A DNA stretch of 64,000 nt from an uncultured Saprospiraceae bacterium (lineage in GTDB: Bacteria; Bacteroidota; Bacteroidia; Chitinophagales; Saprospiraceae), in assembly GCA_937929945.1 (NCBI GenBank), contig CALFUK010000033.1, positions 1 through 64,000 on the forward strand, written 5' to 3'. The stretch's first letter is position 1. The number at the start of each line of letters is the position of its first letter. The notes below the pieces were generated by a model. It had not been told where the DNA came from. It saw only the letters and a program-made list of their open reading frames with translations, and ran no database searches. Both the position numbers and the translations under genes were made by a program. Below, piece after piece: positions 19,224-28,381 of this stretch.

Positions 19224-20276
19224 ATGTCAAGATATTGGTATCATGTTGTTCTATTCTGTCTGATCTTCGGTCGCCTCGGAGCACAGGACATTCACTTTTC
19301 TCAGTTTTACATGTCACCGCTCAATTTGAATCCTGCTATGACGGGTGTGTCAAATCAATCTCAGCGACTCATACTGAACTATAGGAATCAATGGGCACCA
19401 GCTCTGGGGGCTAATGCCTACAATACCTCATCTTTCTCCTATGATGCGCGTATCCCAGTCGGCTATAGAGATTATGCAGGTATCGGTGGTACTCTTTGGG
19501 GAGACGTAGCTGGTGAGGCTAATTTTGGTACCTTTCAGGCACGTCTATCCGGATCCTATTCTAAGTTTCTCTTTGGAAAATATAAGACAGCGAATTATCT
19601 CGTCGTCGGTGCTGATATCGGGATGACTCAGCGTCGGATTAATTTGACAGATTTGCGATGGCCGCAGCAGCACAATGGTCGCGGAGGCTTTGATCCGGCA
19701 GCACTCAGTGGCGAAAATAATATGCTGGACCCGAATAGTTCTCCCTCACTGACTTATCCTGATTTATCTATTGGGGTCTTATTTTTCTCAGTTCAGGAGT
19801 CGAGTAGTTACTACGGAGGGATTGGCTTCAGCCATATTAATCAGCCTAACGTGTCCTTTTTAAACAGTGATGCCAGTCTATACACTAAAATCACCCTGCA
19901 CGCAGGCGCGGAGTACAGTCTAAATCGCTATTACAGTGTACTGCCTAATGCCATCGTCTTGGTCCAGGGACCGCACAGAGAGTATAATCTGGGTGGCAGT
20001 CTTCGCTATAAGTTAGGTAGTGTGGAGTTTTCGCAAGAATACATCCAGCTGGGATTCTGGTACAGAGCTGGTAATCAAGTCAATGGAGGTCTTCATTCGG
20101 ATGCCTTTATCACGGCAATAAGATTTGAGACGGGTAGTTATGGCATCGGTTTTAGCTATGATTTGACGACTTCAAGATTTCGTCGTGCGGGTACGGCTAA
20201 TGGCTCCTTTGAGCTTTCGATGAACTACTACATACGGGGTAAAGAGCGGAGCACAGTCTATTGCCCAACTTTTTAA
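19224..20276 (+). CDS. PorP/SprF family type IX secretion membrane protein, second copy
   Basis: A 350-residue paralogue of the preceding gene, sharing DIHFSQFY, LNYRNQWAPALGANAYNT and the C-terminal GSYGIGFSYDLTTS segment. The signal peptide ends near RLGAQ. The start at ATG 19224 is preferred over the GTG at 19212. The two genes are 64 bases apart and arose by tandem duplication. They may be partners for two different cargo proteins encoded elsewhere; this is inference. Confidence 0.92.
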   Translation: MSRYWYHVVLFCLIFGRLGAQDIHFSQFYMSPLNLNPAMTGVSNQSQRLILNYRNQWAPALGANAYNTSSFSYDARIPVGYRDYAGIGGTLWGDVAGEANFGTFQARLSGSYSKFLFGKYKTANYLVVGADIGMTQRRINLTDLRWPQQHNGRGGFDPAALSGENNMLDPNSSPSLTYPDLSIGVLFFSVQESSSYYGGIGFSHINQPNVSFLNSDASLYTKITLHAGAEYSLNRYYSVLPNAIVLVQGPHREYNLGGSLRYKLGSVEFSQEYIQLGFWYRAGNQVNGGLHSDAFITAIRFETGSYGIGFSYDLTTSRFRRAGTANGSFELSMNYYIRGKERSTVYCPTF

Positions 20277-20357
20277 ATACTATTTTAGCATCCACCTCAA
20301 TTTGTTGTATATTGATGCTATAACACACCTTTCTACTAACTCAAAATATAGAAAACT

Positions 20358-20816
20358 ATGTTTGGAAATAACAAAAAAGAAAAGCAGTCACCTGTAGTCA
20401 CATCAAAACAAACGACCAGCCAACAAGGGAATCAATCTACAGGACTTAATATAAACAGCCTTGGAGCTGGCACAAAGATGGAAGGAACGATTAATTCTGA
20501 ATCAGACATCAGAATCGATGGTGAATTAGTGGGGACACTGCACTGTAAAGGTAAAGTCATCATCGGACCCAAAGGTTTTGTAGATGGTAACATAGAATGT
20601 ACTAATGCAGTCATCGAAGGTCACTTCAAAGGTGTCATGAAGGCTACAGAACTGCTAAATGTGACAGAGTCTGCGGTGCTGGATGGAGAAGTAACTACAG
20701 GTAAGCTCGCTGTACATCCTGGTGCGAAATTCAATGTGCAGTGTGCTACAGGTGCGGGTAAAGGAGCATCACCCAAGCCTCTACAGGAAAAAATGCTATC
20801 ATTCGCTAAGGGGTAG
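20358..20816 (+). CDS. Bactofilin (polymer-forming cytoskeletal protein)
   Basis: A 152-residue protein with a disordered Gln/Ser-rich N-terminus and a central beta-helix of repeating strands (EGTINSESDIRIDGELVGTL, then ..KVIIGPKGFVDGNIEC). Bactofilins form filaments at the inner membrane that organise cell shape or local wall synthesis. It starts a unit with atpZ, 6 bases downstream. In Bacteroidota this pair commonly leads into the ATP synthase operon, but not here. Confidence 0.93.
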   Translation: MFGNNKKEKQSPVVTSKQTTSQQGNQSTGLNINSLGAGTKMEGTINSESDIRIDGELVGTLHCKGKVIIGPKGFVDGNIECTNAVIEGHFKGVMKATELLNVTESAVLDGEVTTGKLAVHPGAKFNVQCATGAGKGASPKPLQEKMLSFAKG

Positions 20817-20822
20817 CCTCAG

Positions 20823-21032
20823 TTGAACAAAAAAAAGGAAAGCGGCACTTCCGTATATATGAGATATGCGGGCATGTGCTTTCAGTTATTCATTCTCATC
20901 ATTTTATTATTATTTATAGGAGGTAAAGTTGATCGTTATTTTGGAATGACAAATTCCATTTTTACAGCAACCTTACCAGTCGTCGGTCTTATAGCATATT
21001 ATTTTAAAATCTATTTTGACTTATTTAAATGA
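20823..21032 (+). CDS. AtpZ/AtpI family protein
   Basis: A 69-residue membrane protein with a basic N-terminus and two hydrophobic segments (about residues 15-33 and 42-66), as in AtpZ/AtpI proteins that assist assembly of the ATP synthase c-ring or magnesium transport. The start is TTG at 20823; the next ATG (20859) would remove the basic N-terminus seen in homologues. The stop overlaps the methyltransferase start by four bases. Confidence 0.8.
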   Translation: MNKKKESGTSVYMRYAGMCFQLFILIILLLFIGGKVDRYFGMTNSIFTATLPVVGLIAYYFKIYFDLFK

Positions 21033-21745
21033 TATTGAATTCTCCAACTTATTATAACAAGAAGATAGCGGAACACTATGCAGAGTATCGACCGGCGCTG
21101 CATGTTGATATTTTAGCGTATTTTTTTAGAGACTTTGCGGCTTTCACTAAGGGTCTTGATGTAGGCTGTGGCGTTGGTCATTCTTCGATAGCCCTATCTA
21201 ATTTTTGTGTAGAGGTAGAGGCCATAGACAGCAGCACAGAGATGCTCTCACACACCATCGCACAGGAAGAAATACAGTATCAGCACTGTGAGGTGCCATC
21301 GATGCCTTTCGAAGATCGCACTTTTGATGTAGTGACTCTAGGTGGCGTGCTTCCTTACATCAAATCTCAGGAGCTACTTGATGAGATCATACGCGTCAGT
21401 AAGCGTAGGAGTCGCATCTTAGTTTATGATTTTCGTATCGATATGACTGATGTCTATCAGAAGCTCGGACTTCGGGTAGACCCTGATCAATACCAGTTTG
21501 ACACCAATTTTGCCAGACTGAATACAGAGCCATATTCGATTCAAAATGAGCTAAATGATGAGGTCCTGATCCGTGTAAATAGCGAGGATCTGATACACCT
21601 TTTGCATTCCTCAAATGTCAGTGGGGCGGCTATAGATCATCACTTTGCATCAGAAGAAGCACTCAGACGTCAGGTGAGTGAGTCTATCAGTCAGACTATT
21701 GAGCTGAATGTAAGACGTTATGCCGCGCTGTATGGCTATCAATAG
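21029..21745 (+). CDS. Class I SAM-dependent methyltransferase
   Basis: A 238-residue methyltransferase with the SAM-binding motif LDVGCGVGHSS, the acidic residue of motif II (EAIDSS) and a motif IV-like segment FDVVTLGGVLPYI. Its substrate is unknown; the general shape (HYAEYRP near the N-terminus) is that of small-molecule or lipid methyltransferases. It replaces the expected ATP synthase genes after atpZ and is coupled to it by ATGA overlap. Confidence 0.85.
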   Translation: MILNSPTYYNKKIAEHYAEYRPALHVDILAYFFRDFAAFTKGLDVGCGVGHSSIALSNFCVEVEAIDSSTEMLSHTIAQEEIQYQHCEVPSMPFEDRTFDVVTLGGVLPYIKSQELLDEIIRVSKRRSRILVYDFRIDMTDVYQKLGLRVDPDQYQFDTNFARLNTEPYSIQNELNDEVLIRVNSEDLIHLLHSSNVSGAAIDHHFASEEALRRQVSESISQTIELNVRRYAALYGYQ

Positions 21746-21845
21746 GGGCCCATCAGTGGCACTAGGTAGTCTTGAGGAGCGCACTGCGTCATTGTATCGT
21801 TACACATATGTGTTATGCTAGTTTACATCAGAGACATTTACGACT

Positions 21846-22343
21846 ATGGCAAAAAGAGATAAAAGAGGCATTCAGACTTTATTCAGAGCCGTTCTCAAGA
21901 ATCATTATACTTTATTAGAAGCCATCGATCGTAAGGCGAGCATCATCCTCACCATCAATTCTATTTTGATTTCCATTGTGTTGGGTGCCAGCTATTTGGC
22001 TGATCCTGAGCAGATAGACGGCATTACCTTGATTGCACGCGTGTGTGTCAATTTTGGCATTTTTTCCATGGCATTTGCCCTCTTAGCCATACGTCCGCAT
22101 CGGTATAAGAACAGAGGCTCCCTGCTCTATGCCGGATCATTCGATAAGATCACTAAGGCAGAATACCGCCAGCAGATGAATGAGCTACTCGATACTGGAG
22201 ATGAAATCTATGACAAGATGATGGATGACGTATACGATATCGGGGAGACCATCCGGGCGAGGCAGCGGATGCTGTACGTTTCTATTGGGATATTTCTAGT
22301 GGGCTTGGCTTCAGCCTTTATATTGGGAATGATTCATTTGTGA
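21846..22343 (+). CDS. Pycsar effector-like membrane protein (DUF5706-type), stand-alone
   Basis: A 165-residue protein with a cytoplasmic N-terminus, the characteristic DRKASIILTINSILISI segment leading into a first transmembrane helix, a second helix at about residues 70-85 and a third at about 145-163. This layout matches the transmembrane effectors of Pycsar anti-phage systems, which damage the membrane after binding a cyclic pyrimidine nucleotide. No cyclase gene and no HD domain are adjacent, so a defence role is unproven; it could be a housekeeping relative. Confidence 0.7.
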   Translation: MAKRDKRGIQTLFRAVLKNHYTLLEAIDRKASIILTINSILISIVLGASYLADPEQIDGITLIARVCVNFGIFSMAFALLAIRPHRYKNRGSLLYAGSFDKITKAEYRQQMNELLDTGDEIYDKMMDDVYDIGETIRARQRMLYVSIGIFLVGLASAFILGMIHL

Positions 22344-22533
22344 GCATAGTTTAATCAGGTTTTATACATCCTCACTATAGATGGCGATCAATCTTGTATA
22401 AAATTGCCTCAAAAGGTTATAAAATTTACCCTAATTTCTTGTCTATTAAAGATTTCATAGTCATATGATAAGGCTCTGAATTCGACCAAATTAGTAAACC
22501 GCATCATCAAATCCACCAATCAAGGAAATCAGA

Positions 22534-23562
22534 TCAGTGCTTAATCTTATCTATCAATTTGTGTAATTCTCTCAGTTCTCGAGCTAAGTCTGGCAGCTTT
22601 TTGAAGACCGCATATGACTTGAGGTATTGATAAAATGGCATTGCGGGATAACCATACCACTTTTTGTTCATGTCCTTTATATCGGATGCAACGCCGCTTT
22701 TGCCTTGTATTTGGGATTTATCAGCCACCTCAATATGCCCGACGATGGCGACCTGACCACCGATTTGACAATGGGTGCCAACCTTCGCACTGCCTGCCAC
22801 ACCGGACTGTGCAGCCATCACAGTATGCGACCCGATTTCTACATTGTGGGCTATTTGGATCAGATTATCCAGCTTCACTCCTTTTTTGATGATCGTAGAA
22901 TTGAAAGCGGCTCTATCGATCACCGTGTTGCTACCGATCTCTACATCCTGCTCGATGATGACATTGCCGAGCTGATGAATTTTGTTATACTGACCATTGG
23001 AGAAAGCATAACCAAAACCATCACTACCGATGACCGCATTACTGTGAATGATGACCCGGTCACCGATCACACAGTCGTGATATATTTTGACACCGGGATA
23101 TAAGATGCAGTCCTCTCCGATCTGAACATTTTCTCCGACATAGACTTGTCCGTGTATTTGAGTTCTGCTACCGATTTTGGCACCATCTTCTACGATACTG
23201 TAATGTCCTAGACTGATATCATTGGATAAAAATGCGGTCTCGCCTACGGTACTGTGTTTAGAAATGATAGTGTTAGACGTGCGCTGGTTTAATCGGACTG
23301 AGAGCTGCTGCATGCCTGACATCACGTCTTCTAATAATATGTACGCCTGTCCTGGTTGGGGGTCTTCTTTTGTATCTGCGGGCACGAGGATGATCGAAGC
23401 CTGACAGTCAGATAGGTATTTTTTATACTTTAAGTTGCCCAGAAAGCTAATGTTTCCAGCGTGAGCTTTTTCGATGCCACTGATTTTTGAAGCGCTGATG
23501 CTCGGATCCCCAATGACGGTCCCACCTATGGCAGCTGCAAGTTGCTGTGCGGTCATTTGCAT
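22534..23562 (-). CDS. lpxD: UDP-3-O-(3-hydroxyacyl)glucosamine N-acyltransferase
   Basis: Adds the N-linked acyl chain in lipid A biosynthesis. The 342-residue protein has the N-terminal uridine-binding domain (residues 1-100), a left-handed beta-helix of hexapeptide repeats (about 105-300) and a C-terminal helix. The catalytic His lies in [11 protein letters not shown]. The start may be the second ATG (23556). It is divergent from hemC, sharing an 85-base promoter region. Other lipid A genes are not in the window. Confidence 0.94.
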   Translation of the reverse strand: MQMTAQQLAAAIGGTVIGDPSISASKISGIEKAHAGNISFLGNLKYKKYLSDCQASIILVPADTKEDPQPGQAYILLEDVMSGMQQLSVRLNQRTSNTIISKHSTVGETAFLSNDISLGHYSIVEDGAKIGSRTQIHGQVYVGENVQIGEDCILYPGVKIYHDCVIGDRVIIHSNAVIGSDGFGYAFSNGQYNKIHQLGNVIIEQDVEIGSNTVIDRAAFNSTIIKKGVKLDNLIQIAHNVEIGSHTVMAAQSGVAGSAKVGTHCQIGGQVAIVGHIEVADKSQIQGKSGVASDIKDMNKKWYGYPAMPFYQYLKSYAVFKKLPDLARELRELHKLIDKIKH

Positions 23563-23619
23563 AAGGCGAAAGATAGTAATATTCGAATCTCAAAGCCAAT
23601 CTGACCGTGAATTATAGTC

Positions 23620-23627
23620 TATATTTG
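23620..23627 (+). promoter_or_regulatory. -7 element (TAnnTTTG) ahead of hemC
   Basis: TATATTTG at 23620-23627 in the lpxD-hemC divergent region. No good TTG lies at the expected distance upstream. A nine-codon frame (23629-23655) opens two bases later and its stop overlaps the TTG start of hemC. Confidence 0.5.
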
Positions 23628-23647
23628 CATGATTAATACGAAGGCAT

Positions 23648-24547
23648 TTGGATAAGAAAATATTAGGCACAAGAGGGAGTAAGCTGGCACTATGGCAGGC
23701 GAATCACGTATCAGATCGATTGCGGAAAGCTGGTATAGATGTCGAGATTCAGGTCATCAAGACGCAGGGTGACAAGGTGCAGCATTTGGGTTTTGACAAA
23801 CTCGAGGGCAAAGGTTTCTTCACGAAGGAGATCGAAGATGCTCTCCTAGCCGGCCAGGTAGACTTCGCCGTGCATTCTATGAAGGATATGCCTACGGTAC
23901 AGCCTGAAGGTCTGGTACTGGGTGGAGTATCGGAGCGAGCTGACGCTCGAGATACCCTACTGATCCATGCAGATCAATTAGTGAGTCAGACACCTATCCA
24001 ACTGAAGCCAGGTACAGTGATCGGTACCTCCTCTGTCAGGCGCAAGGTGAATCTCAACCACTTATTTCAAGACATCGAGATCAAGGACATCAGAGGTAAT
24101 GTGCCGACTCGAATCCAGAAGCTGAGGGATAGGACCTATGATGCGATCATTCTGGCTAAGGCAGGACTGGACAGATTAGAGATCGACCTGAGTGAGTTTT
24201 TCGTCTTTCATTTTCATCCTTCAGAGTTTATTCCAGCACCTGCACAAGGCGTATTAGCTTATCAGTGTCGAGCAGAGGATCGTGATATGAGAAAGATATT
24301 GCTGAGCATCCACAGTCAGGAGACAGCTAAGTGTACGAATGTAGAGCGTAAGATACTGCAGCTGATCGAAGGTGGCTGCCATGTACCTTTAGGAGCTTAC
24401 TGTCAGCAAGACGCTAATGCCTACTACCATGTCCATGCCTGCTATGCGCGCGAGGTCGACCATCCGCTGAAGCGGGTAAAACTTTCGCAGAGTACGAGCC
24501 ACCAATTAGCTGATACCGTATTTAAAGAATTAGTGAGTGAAGCCTGA
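23648..24547 (+). CDS. hemC: Hydroxymethylbilane synthase (porphobilinogen deaminase)
   Basis: Joins four porphobilinogen units into hydroxymethylbilane in heme synthesis. The 299-residue protein carries the opening GTRGSKLALWQA, the catalytic Asp region (DFAVHSMKDMPT) and the dipyrromethane-binding Cys in EGGCHVPLG. The start is TTG; no in-frame ATG is available upstream, and homologues begin at this point. It heads a hemC-exonuclease-like-hemD cluster. Confidence 0.95.
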   Translation: MDKKILGTRGSKLALWQANHVSDRLRKAGIDVEIQVIKTQGDKVQHLGFDKLEGKGFFTKEIEDALLAGQVDFAVHSMKDMPTVQPEGLVLGGVSERADARDTLLIHADQLVSQTPIQLKPGTVIGTSSVRRKVNLNHLFQDIEIKDIRGNVPTRIQKLRDRTYDAIILAKAGLDRLEIDLSEFFVFHFHPSEFIPAPAQGVLAYQCRAEDRDMRKILLSIHSQETAKCTNVERKILQLIEGGCHVPLGAYCQQDANAYYHVHACYAREVDHPLKRVKLSQSTSHQLADTVFKELVSEA

Positions 24548-24610
24548 TATGAAGCATCATATCTTAATTTTCCCATATTTTTACGGGGCACTTTAACCAA
24601 GCCATCATAT

Positions 24611-25210
24611 ATGTACCTAATATTCGATGTATCAGCGAATGGAAAGCCACAGAGCTATAAGGCTTCTCCCAATGACGTTTTTAACTGGCCAAGGCTGATC
24701 CACATATCGTGGATCGTGCTCAGTGAGGCTTTGAAGCCAGTCCAAGATTATAATTGTCTGATCAAGCCAGAGGGATTCACGATCAAAGAGGAATCGGTGG
24801 AGCGACACACCATTGATATGGAGAAACTGAACAGCGGCGCAGAAGACATTAAGTCAGTCCTGACTCACTTTTCTAAAGCCGTCGATGAGGCGCAGTTCGT
24901 CTTTGCTCATAACCTGGACTATAATGAAAATATAGTCGGAGCCGAATTCAAGCGGGCTCAGATGGAACACCGATTATTCGCTTCTGAGCGACTCTGCCTC
25001 ATGCAGGAGGGTACCTTTTACGCTAAAATTCCCAATCGCCGAGGCGGATATAAGTGGCCCAGTCTACAGGAGCTGCACACTGCCATCTTCAGACAGGGGT
25101 TTAGCCCAGTGAATAATGCTCGCGCAGACGTGATTGCAGCTTCACGCTGTTTCATCGCCCTGCATAAGGCTGGCGCATTTGATGATCTCACTGATCCAGA
25201 AGAATCGTAA
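24611..25210 (+). CDS. DEDDh exonuclease homologue with degenerate active site
   Basis: A 199-residue RNase T/DnaQ-fold protein. The family landmarks are clear: IFD at the start, HNLDYNENIVGAEF in the middle, KWPSLQELH and NNARADVIAASRCF near the end. However, catalytic residues are replaced: the motif I Glu is Ser8 (DVS), the motif II Asp is Asn105, and the motif III His is Asn168; Asp6 and Asp173 remain. It is therefore probably not a nuclease, though it may still bind nucleic acid or a protein. It lies between hemC and hemD, three bases before the latter. Confidence 0.8.
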   Translation: MYLIFDVSANGKPQSYKASPNDVFNWPRLIHISWIVLSEALKPVQDYNCLIKPEGFTIKEESVERHTIDMEKLNSGAEDIKSVLTHFSKAVDEAQFVFAHNLDYNENIVGAEFKRAQMEHRLFASERLCLMQEGTFYAKIPNRRGGYKWPSLQELHTAIFRQGFSPVNNARADVIAASRCFIALHKAGAFDDLTDPEES

Positions 25211-25213
25211 CAT

Positions 25214-25915
25214 TTGGAGCAGCCCAGAATATTTCTTTCGCGTCATCTTGATCACGACTCACCCTTTCGATCTTTAGCTGAGTCAGGAGAGATAGGGATG
25301 GTAGCACAGTCACTTCTACTATTTAGTCCGGTGCATTTTCGAACTATTCCGAAGGGAGACTGGCTGTTTTTCTATAGTAAATCTGGAGTTAAGTATTTTT
25401 TAGATCAGCTGAGCACTCTGGTACAAATAGCTTCATACCAGATCGCATGCTATGGTCCTTCTACAGCACGGCTGTGGTCTAAGATGGCTGATCGCGATCC
25501 TGATTTCATAGGAGATGGTAAGCCTGCTCATGTGCCGACAGACTTTGTACGTCACATTCAAGCGGCAGATACGGTGGTGTTTGTCAGGGCGGCTAACTCC
25601 AGGATGACCGTACAGCGAGCTATAGAAGACCAGATCGTCTGCCAAGATATGATCGCCTATCGGAATGAACAGCGTCAGGATGTGGACATTCACGGCCATT
25701 TCGACTGCGCTCTGCTCACCAGTCCATTGAATGCTGATGCATTCTTACAGCAGGCAGTTGGCTTTAAGGGAGACATCATCACGCTGGGCTCTACCACCGC
25801 TGATTTTGTCAGGCAGAAGTTCGATATAGAGTGCATTGTCTCAGAAGATGTGGCAGAAATGGGCATGTTTCGCAGTTTTCAGACCTGGATGAAAGACCGA
25901 AGCGGTGAGGTCTGA
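25214..25915 (+). CDS. hemD: Uroporphyrinogen-III synthase
   Basis: Closes hydroxymethylbilane to uroporphyrinogen III with inversion of ring D. The 233-residue protein has the weakly conserved two-domain HemD pattern, with FFYSKSGVKYFLDQL in the first domain and DIITLGSTTADFVRQK, the most conserved HemD segment, near the C-terminus. Location next to hemC supports the call. It starts with TTG three bases after the exonuclease-like gene. Confidence 0.85.
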   Translation: MEQPRIFLSRHLDHDSPFRSLAESGEIGMVAQSLLLFSPVHFRTIPKGDWLFFYSKSGVKYFLDQLSTLVQIASYQIACYGPSTARLWSKMADRDPDFIGDGKPAHVPTDFVRHIQAADTVVFVRAANSRMTVQRAIEDQIVCQDMIAYRNEQRQDVDIHGHFDCALLTSPLNADAFLQQAVGFKGDIITLGSTTADFVRQKFDIECIVSEDVAEMGMFRSFQTWMKDRSGEV

Positions 25916-25984
25916 ATTTCATTTGTCAAAAGATTTAGTCAGAATAATTCAGTAACTACGCGGCAGCAGCTTAATTTTACCACT

Positions 25985-27643
25985 ATGCTCACATCGCTCT
26001 TGATTAAAAACTATGCCATCATCGAATCTGTCGAGTTAAGTCTCAATGATGGCTTAATCATCATCACTGGTGAGACAGGTGCGGGTAAGTCCATTATCAT
26101 CGGTGCGCTACAGCTGATTATGGGTAAGCGAGCTGATCTAAAAGTGCTCTACAATAAAGACAAAAAATGCATCGTCGAGGGTGTCTTCGATATCAAGGAT
26201 GATAACCTACGAGCCACCTTTGCTGAGCATGACCTGGAGTATGATGACGAGCTGATCATCCGCAGGGAGATCAGTGCCTCGGGTAAGTCAAGAGCCTTTA
26301 TCAATGATACGCCGACGACCCTTTCTGTATTAGGGCAGATAGCCAGCAGACTGATCGACCTCCACCAGCAGTTTGACACCTTGGAGATACATGAGGCCAG
26401 CCATCAGGTAGATCTGGTAGATACCATGGCAGAGACGCACAAGCAGCTGACTAAGTATAAAGCACTGTATAGCAAGTATCAGTCGGGCAAAAAGGAGCTC
26501 GAAGAGGTCAAGCAGAAAATAGCAGAAGGGGAGAAAGAACTCGATTACATTAAATTTCAGCTGGAAGAATTTAATAGCATAGAGCTTACAACGGGAGAGC
26601 AGGAGCCACTCGAGCAGGAGATGTCTACGCTGGAGAACGCCGAAGAAATACAGACGATACTCAGTCAGATCGTCAATCGAATCTCTCAGAGCGAACAGAA
26701 TCTGCTGGACGAACTGCAAGATCAAGTCAAATCCTTGATCCAAATCTCTAAATATAATCCAGAGCTGTCATCCCTTTCCGATCGCCTCATCGCGACGAAG
26801 GAGGAGCTCCATGATATTGCGAATGAGCTGGAAGGCATCAATGACTTAACGGAGCATAATCCAGAAAAGCTAAGCGAGATCAGTCAGCGACTGGACATGA
26901 TATACCGCCTGCAGCGTAAGCATCAGGTCCAATCTGTGGATGAATTGATGGAGATCCAGGAGCGGCTCTCAAAGAATTATGCTGCCTACTCTGATTCGGA
27001 TAATTACATCAGTCAGCTCGAAGCAGATCTGGCAGTCTCACTGGCAGGTGCTAAAGCGGAAGCGAAAAAAATCTCTGCCAAGCGTAAGAAAGTGATCCCG
27101 ACCATTCAGAAAAAGATAAAGTCATTTTTGAAAGAATTAGCGATGCCACACGCATCTCTCATGATAGACCAGCAGACAGCCACTGAGCTGAATCCGTATG
27201 GCATTGACAAGATCGAATTCTTATTCGCTGCGAATCAAGGTAGTACGCCCATGCCCTTAAAAAAGGTGGCTTCTGGCGGAGAATTATCTCGGCTGAATCT
27301 CAGTCTGAAGAATCTGGTCGCTGATCAGATGAATCTACCTACTCTGATCTTTGATGAGATCGACATCGGTATATCTGGAGAAGTGGCGCAGCGTATGGGC
27401 TCCATCTTATCTGAGCTGGGAGCCAAGCATCAGGTCATCGTGATCACTCACTCGCCTCAGGTCGCTTCTAAAGCAGATACTCACCTGCTGGTCTATAAGC
27501 AGACGACTCATAAAACCACCCATACAGCCATCAAGTCACTCGCACATGAGGATCGAGTTCAGGAGATTGCCAAAATGCTCAGTGGCGATCCACCGACTAA
27601 GTCTGCCATTCTTAATGCTGAAGAACTCATAGAGCATACCTAA
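25985..27643 (+). CDS. recN: DNA repair protein RecN
   Basis: An SMC-like ATPase for double-strand break repair. The 552-residue protein has Walker A GETGAGKSI near residue 31, a long central coiled coil (about 150-380), the ABC signature GGELSRLNLS, Walker B DEIDIGISG and the switch histidine region ITHSPQVAS. Length is normal. The acyltransferase gene follows after three bases, probably in the same transcript. Confidence 0.96.
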   Translation: MLTSLLIKNYAIIESVELSLNDGLIIITGETGAGKSIIIGALQLIMGKRADLKVLYNKDKKCIVEGVFDIKDDNLRATFAEHDLEYDDELIIRREISASGKSRAFINDTPTTLSVLGQIASRLIDLHQQFDTLEIHEASHQVDLVDTMAETHKQLTKYKALYSKYQSGKKELEEVKQKIAEGEKELDYIKFQLEEFNSIELTTGEQEPLEQEMSTLENAEEIQTILSQIVNRISQSEQNLLDELQDQVKSLIQISKYNPELSSLSDRLIATKEELHDIANELEGINDLTEHNPEKLSEISQRLDMIYRLQRKHQVQSVDELMEIQERLSKNYAAYSDSDNYISQLEADLAVSLAGAKAEAKKISAKRKKVIPTIQKKIKSFLKELAMPHASLMIDQQTATELNPYGIDKIEFLFAANQGSTPMPLKKVASGGELSRLNLSLKNLVADQMNLPTLIFDEIDIGISGEVAQRMGSILSELGAKHQVIVITHSPQVASKADTHLLVYKQTTHKTTHTAIKSLAHEDRVQEIAKMLSGDPPTKSAILNAEELIEHT

Positions 27644-27646
27644 GGC

Positions 27647-28381
27647 ATGAGGAGCATCGTATCTATTTTCAGAGGCATCATCACGGCTCTATCTATGATC
27701 TTATATCTGATACCCTATGGCATCAGGACTATTTTTAAGAAGCATACGCCTGAGTCCGGATTTAGACTGCGTAAAGCATGGACAGTAGTAGGTAATCCTA
27801 TATTGGGCCATAAGATAGAAAACAGGGGGCAGGCCTATGATGGGGCAGCGATTTACATGAGCAATCATCGATCATTTTCAGATCCGCTGATCCAGGCCAA
27901 ATTTTTTGATGCTTATATCATCGCTAAGGCGGAAGTAGCTGATATTCCCTTGATGAGCCAGGTAGCGCTTATCACAGGTATCATATACGTCAAAAGAGAA
28001 AGTCTCAAGAGCAGGAAAGATACCCGTCTGGCCTTAGTGGACACCCTTCTAAATGGCTATAACGTGCTCATCTATCCAGAAGGGACCACGGGGGCACAGG
28101 AAGGCACCAAAGTATTTAAGAAAGGCGCATTTTTTTCAGCAGCAGAGCACCAGATACCCATCATACCAGTCGCAATAGAGTATAAAGATCCTGCAAACTA
28201 CTGGGTGGGGACTTCTCTCGCTAAGCACTTCATCAAGCAGTATAGTAAGTGGAGGACGACAGTCGTCGTCAGTCTCGGAGATCCCATTCGCTCTGATGAT
28301 GGTCACGAATTATTGCAGCGGACCCAAGAGTGGATTGATCAAGAATTAATCGATATAAAAAGGAGGTGGAATACTAAGTGA
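27647..28381 (+). CDS. 1-acyl-sn-glycerol-3-phosphate acyltransferase family protein
   Basis: A 244-residue PlsC-type acyltransferase that would add an acyl chain to lysophosphatidic acid or a related lipid at the inner membrane. The catalytic HX4D motif is NHRSFSD and the glycerophosphate-binding motif is YPEGTTG. The N-terminal hydrophobic helix (about 8-28) anchors it. It is coupled to recN by a three-base gap. Confidence 0.9.
   Translation: MRSIVSIFRGIITALSMILYLIPYGIRTIFKKHTPESGFRLRKAWTVVGNPILGHKIENRGQAYDGAAIYMSNHRSFSDPLIQAKFFDAYIIAKAEVADIPLMSQVALITGIIYVKRESLKSRKDTRLALVDTLLNGYNVLIYPEGTTGAQEGTKVFKKGAFFSAAEHQIPIIPVAIEYKDPANYWVGTSLAKHFIKQYSKWRTTVVVSLGDPIRSDDGHELLQRTQEWIDQELIDIKRRWNTK

Noticed and set aside
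21029-22343. A complete Pycsar anti-phage system
   Set aside because: The upstream gene is a SAM methyltransferase, not a nucleotide cyclase.
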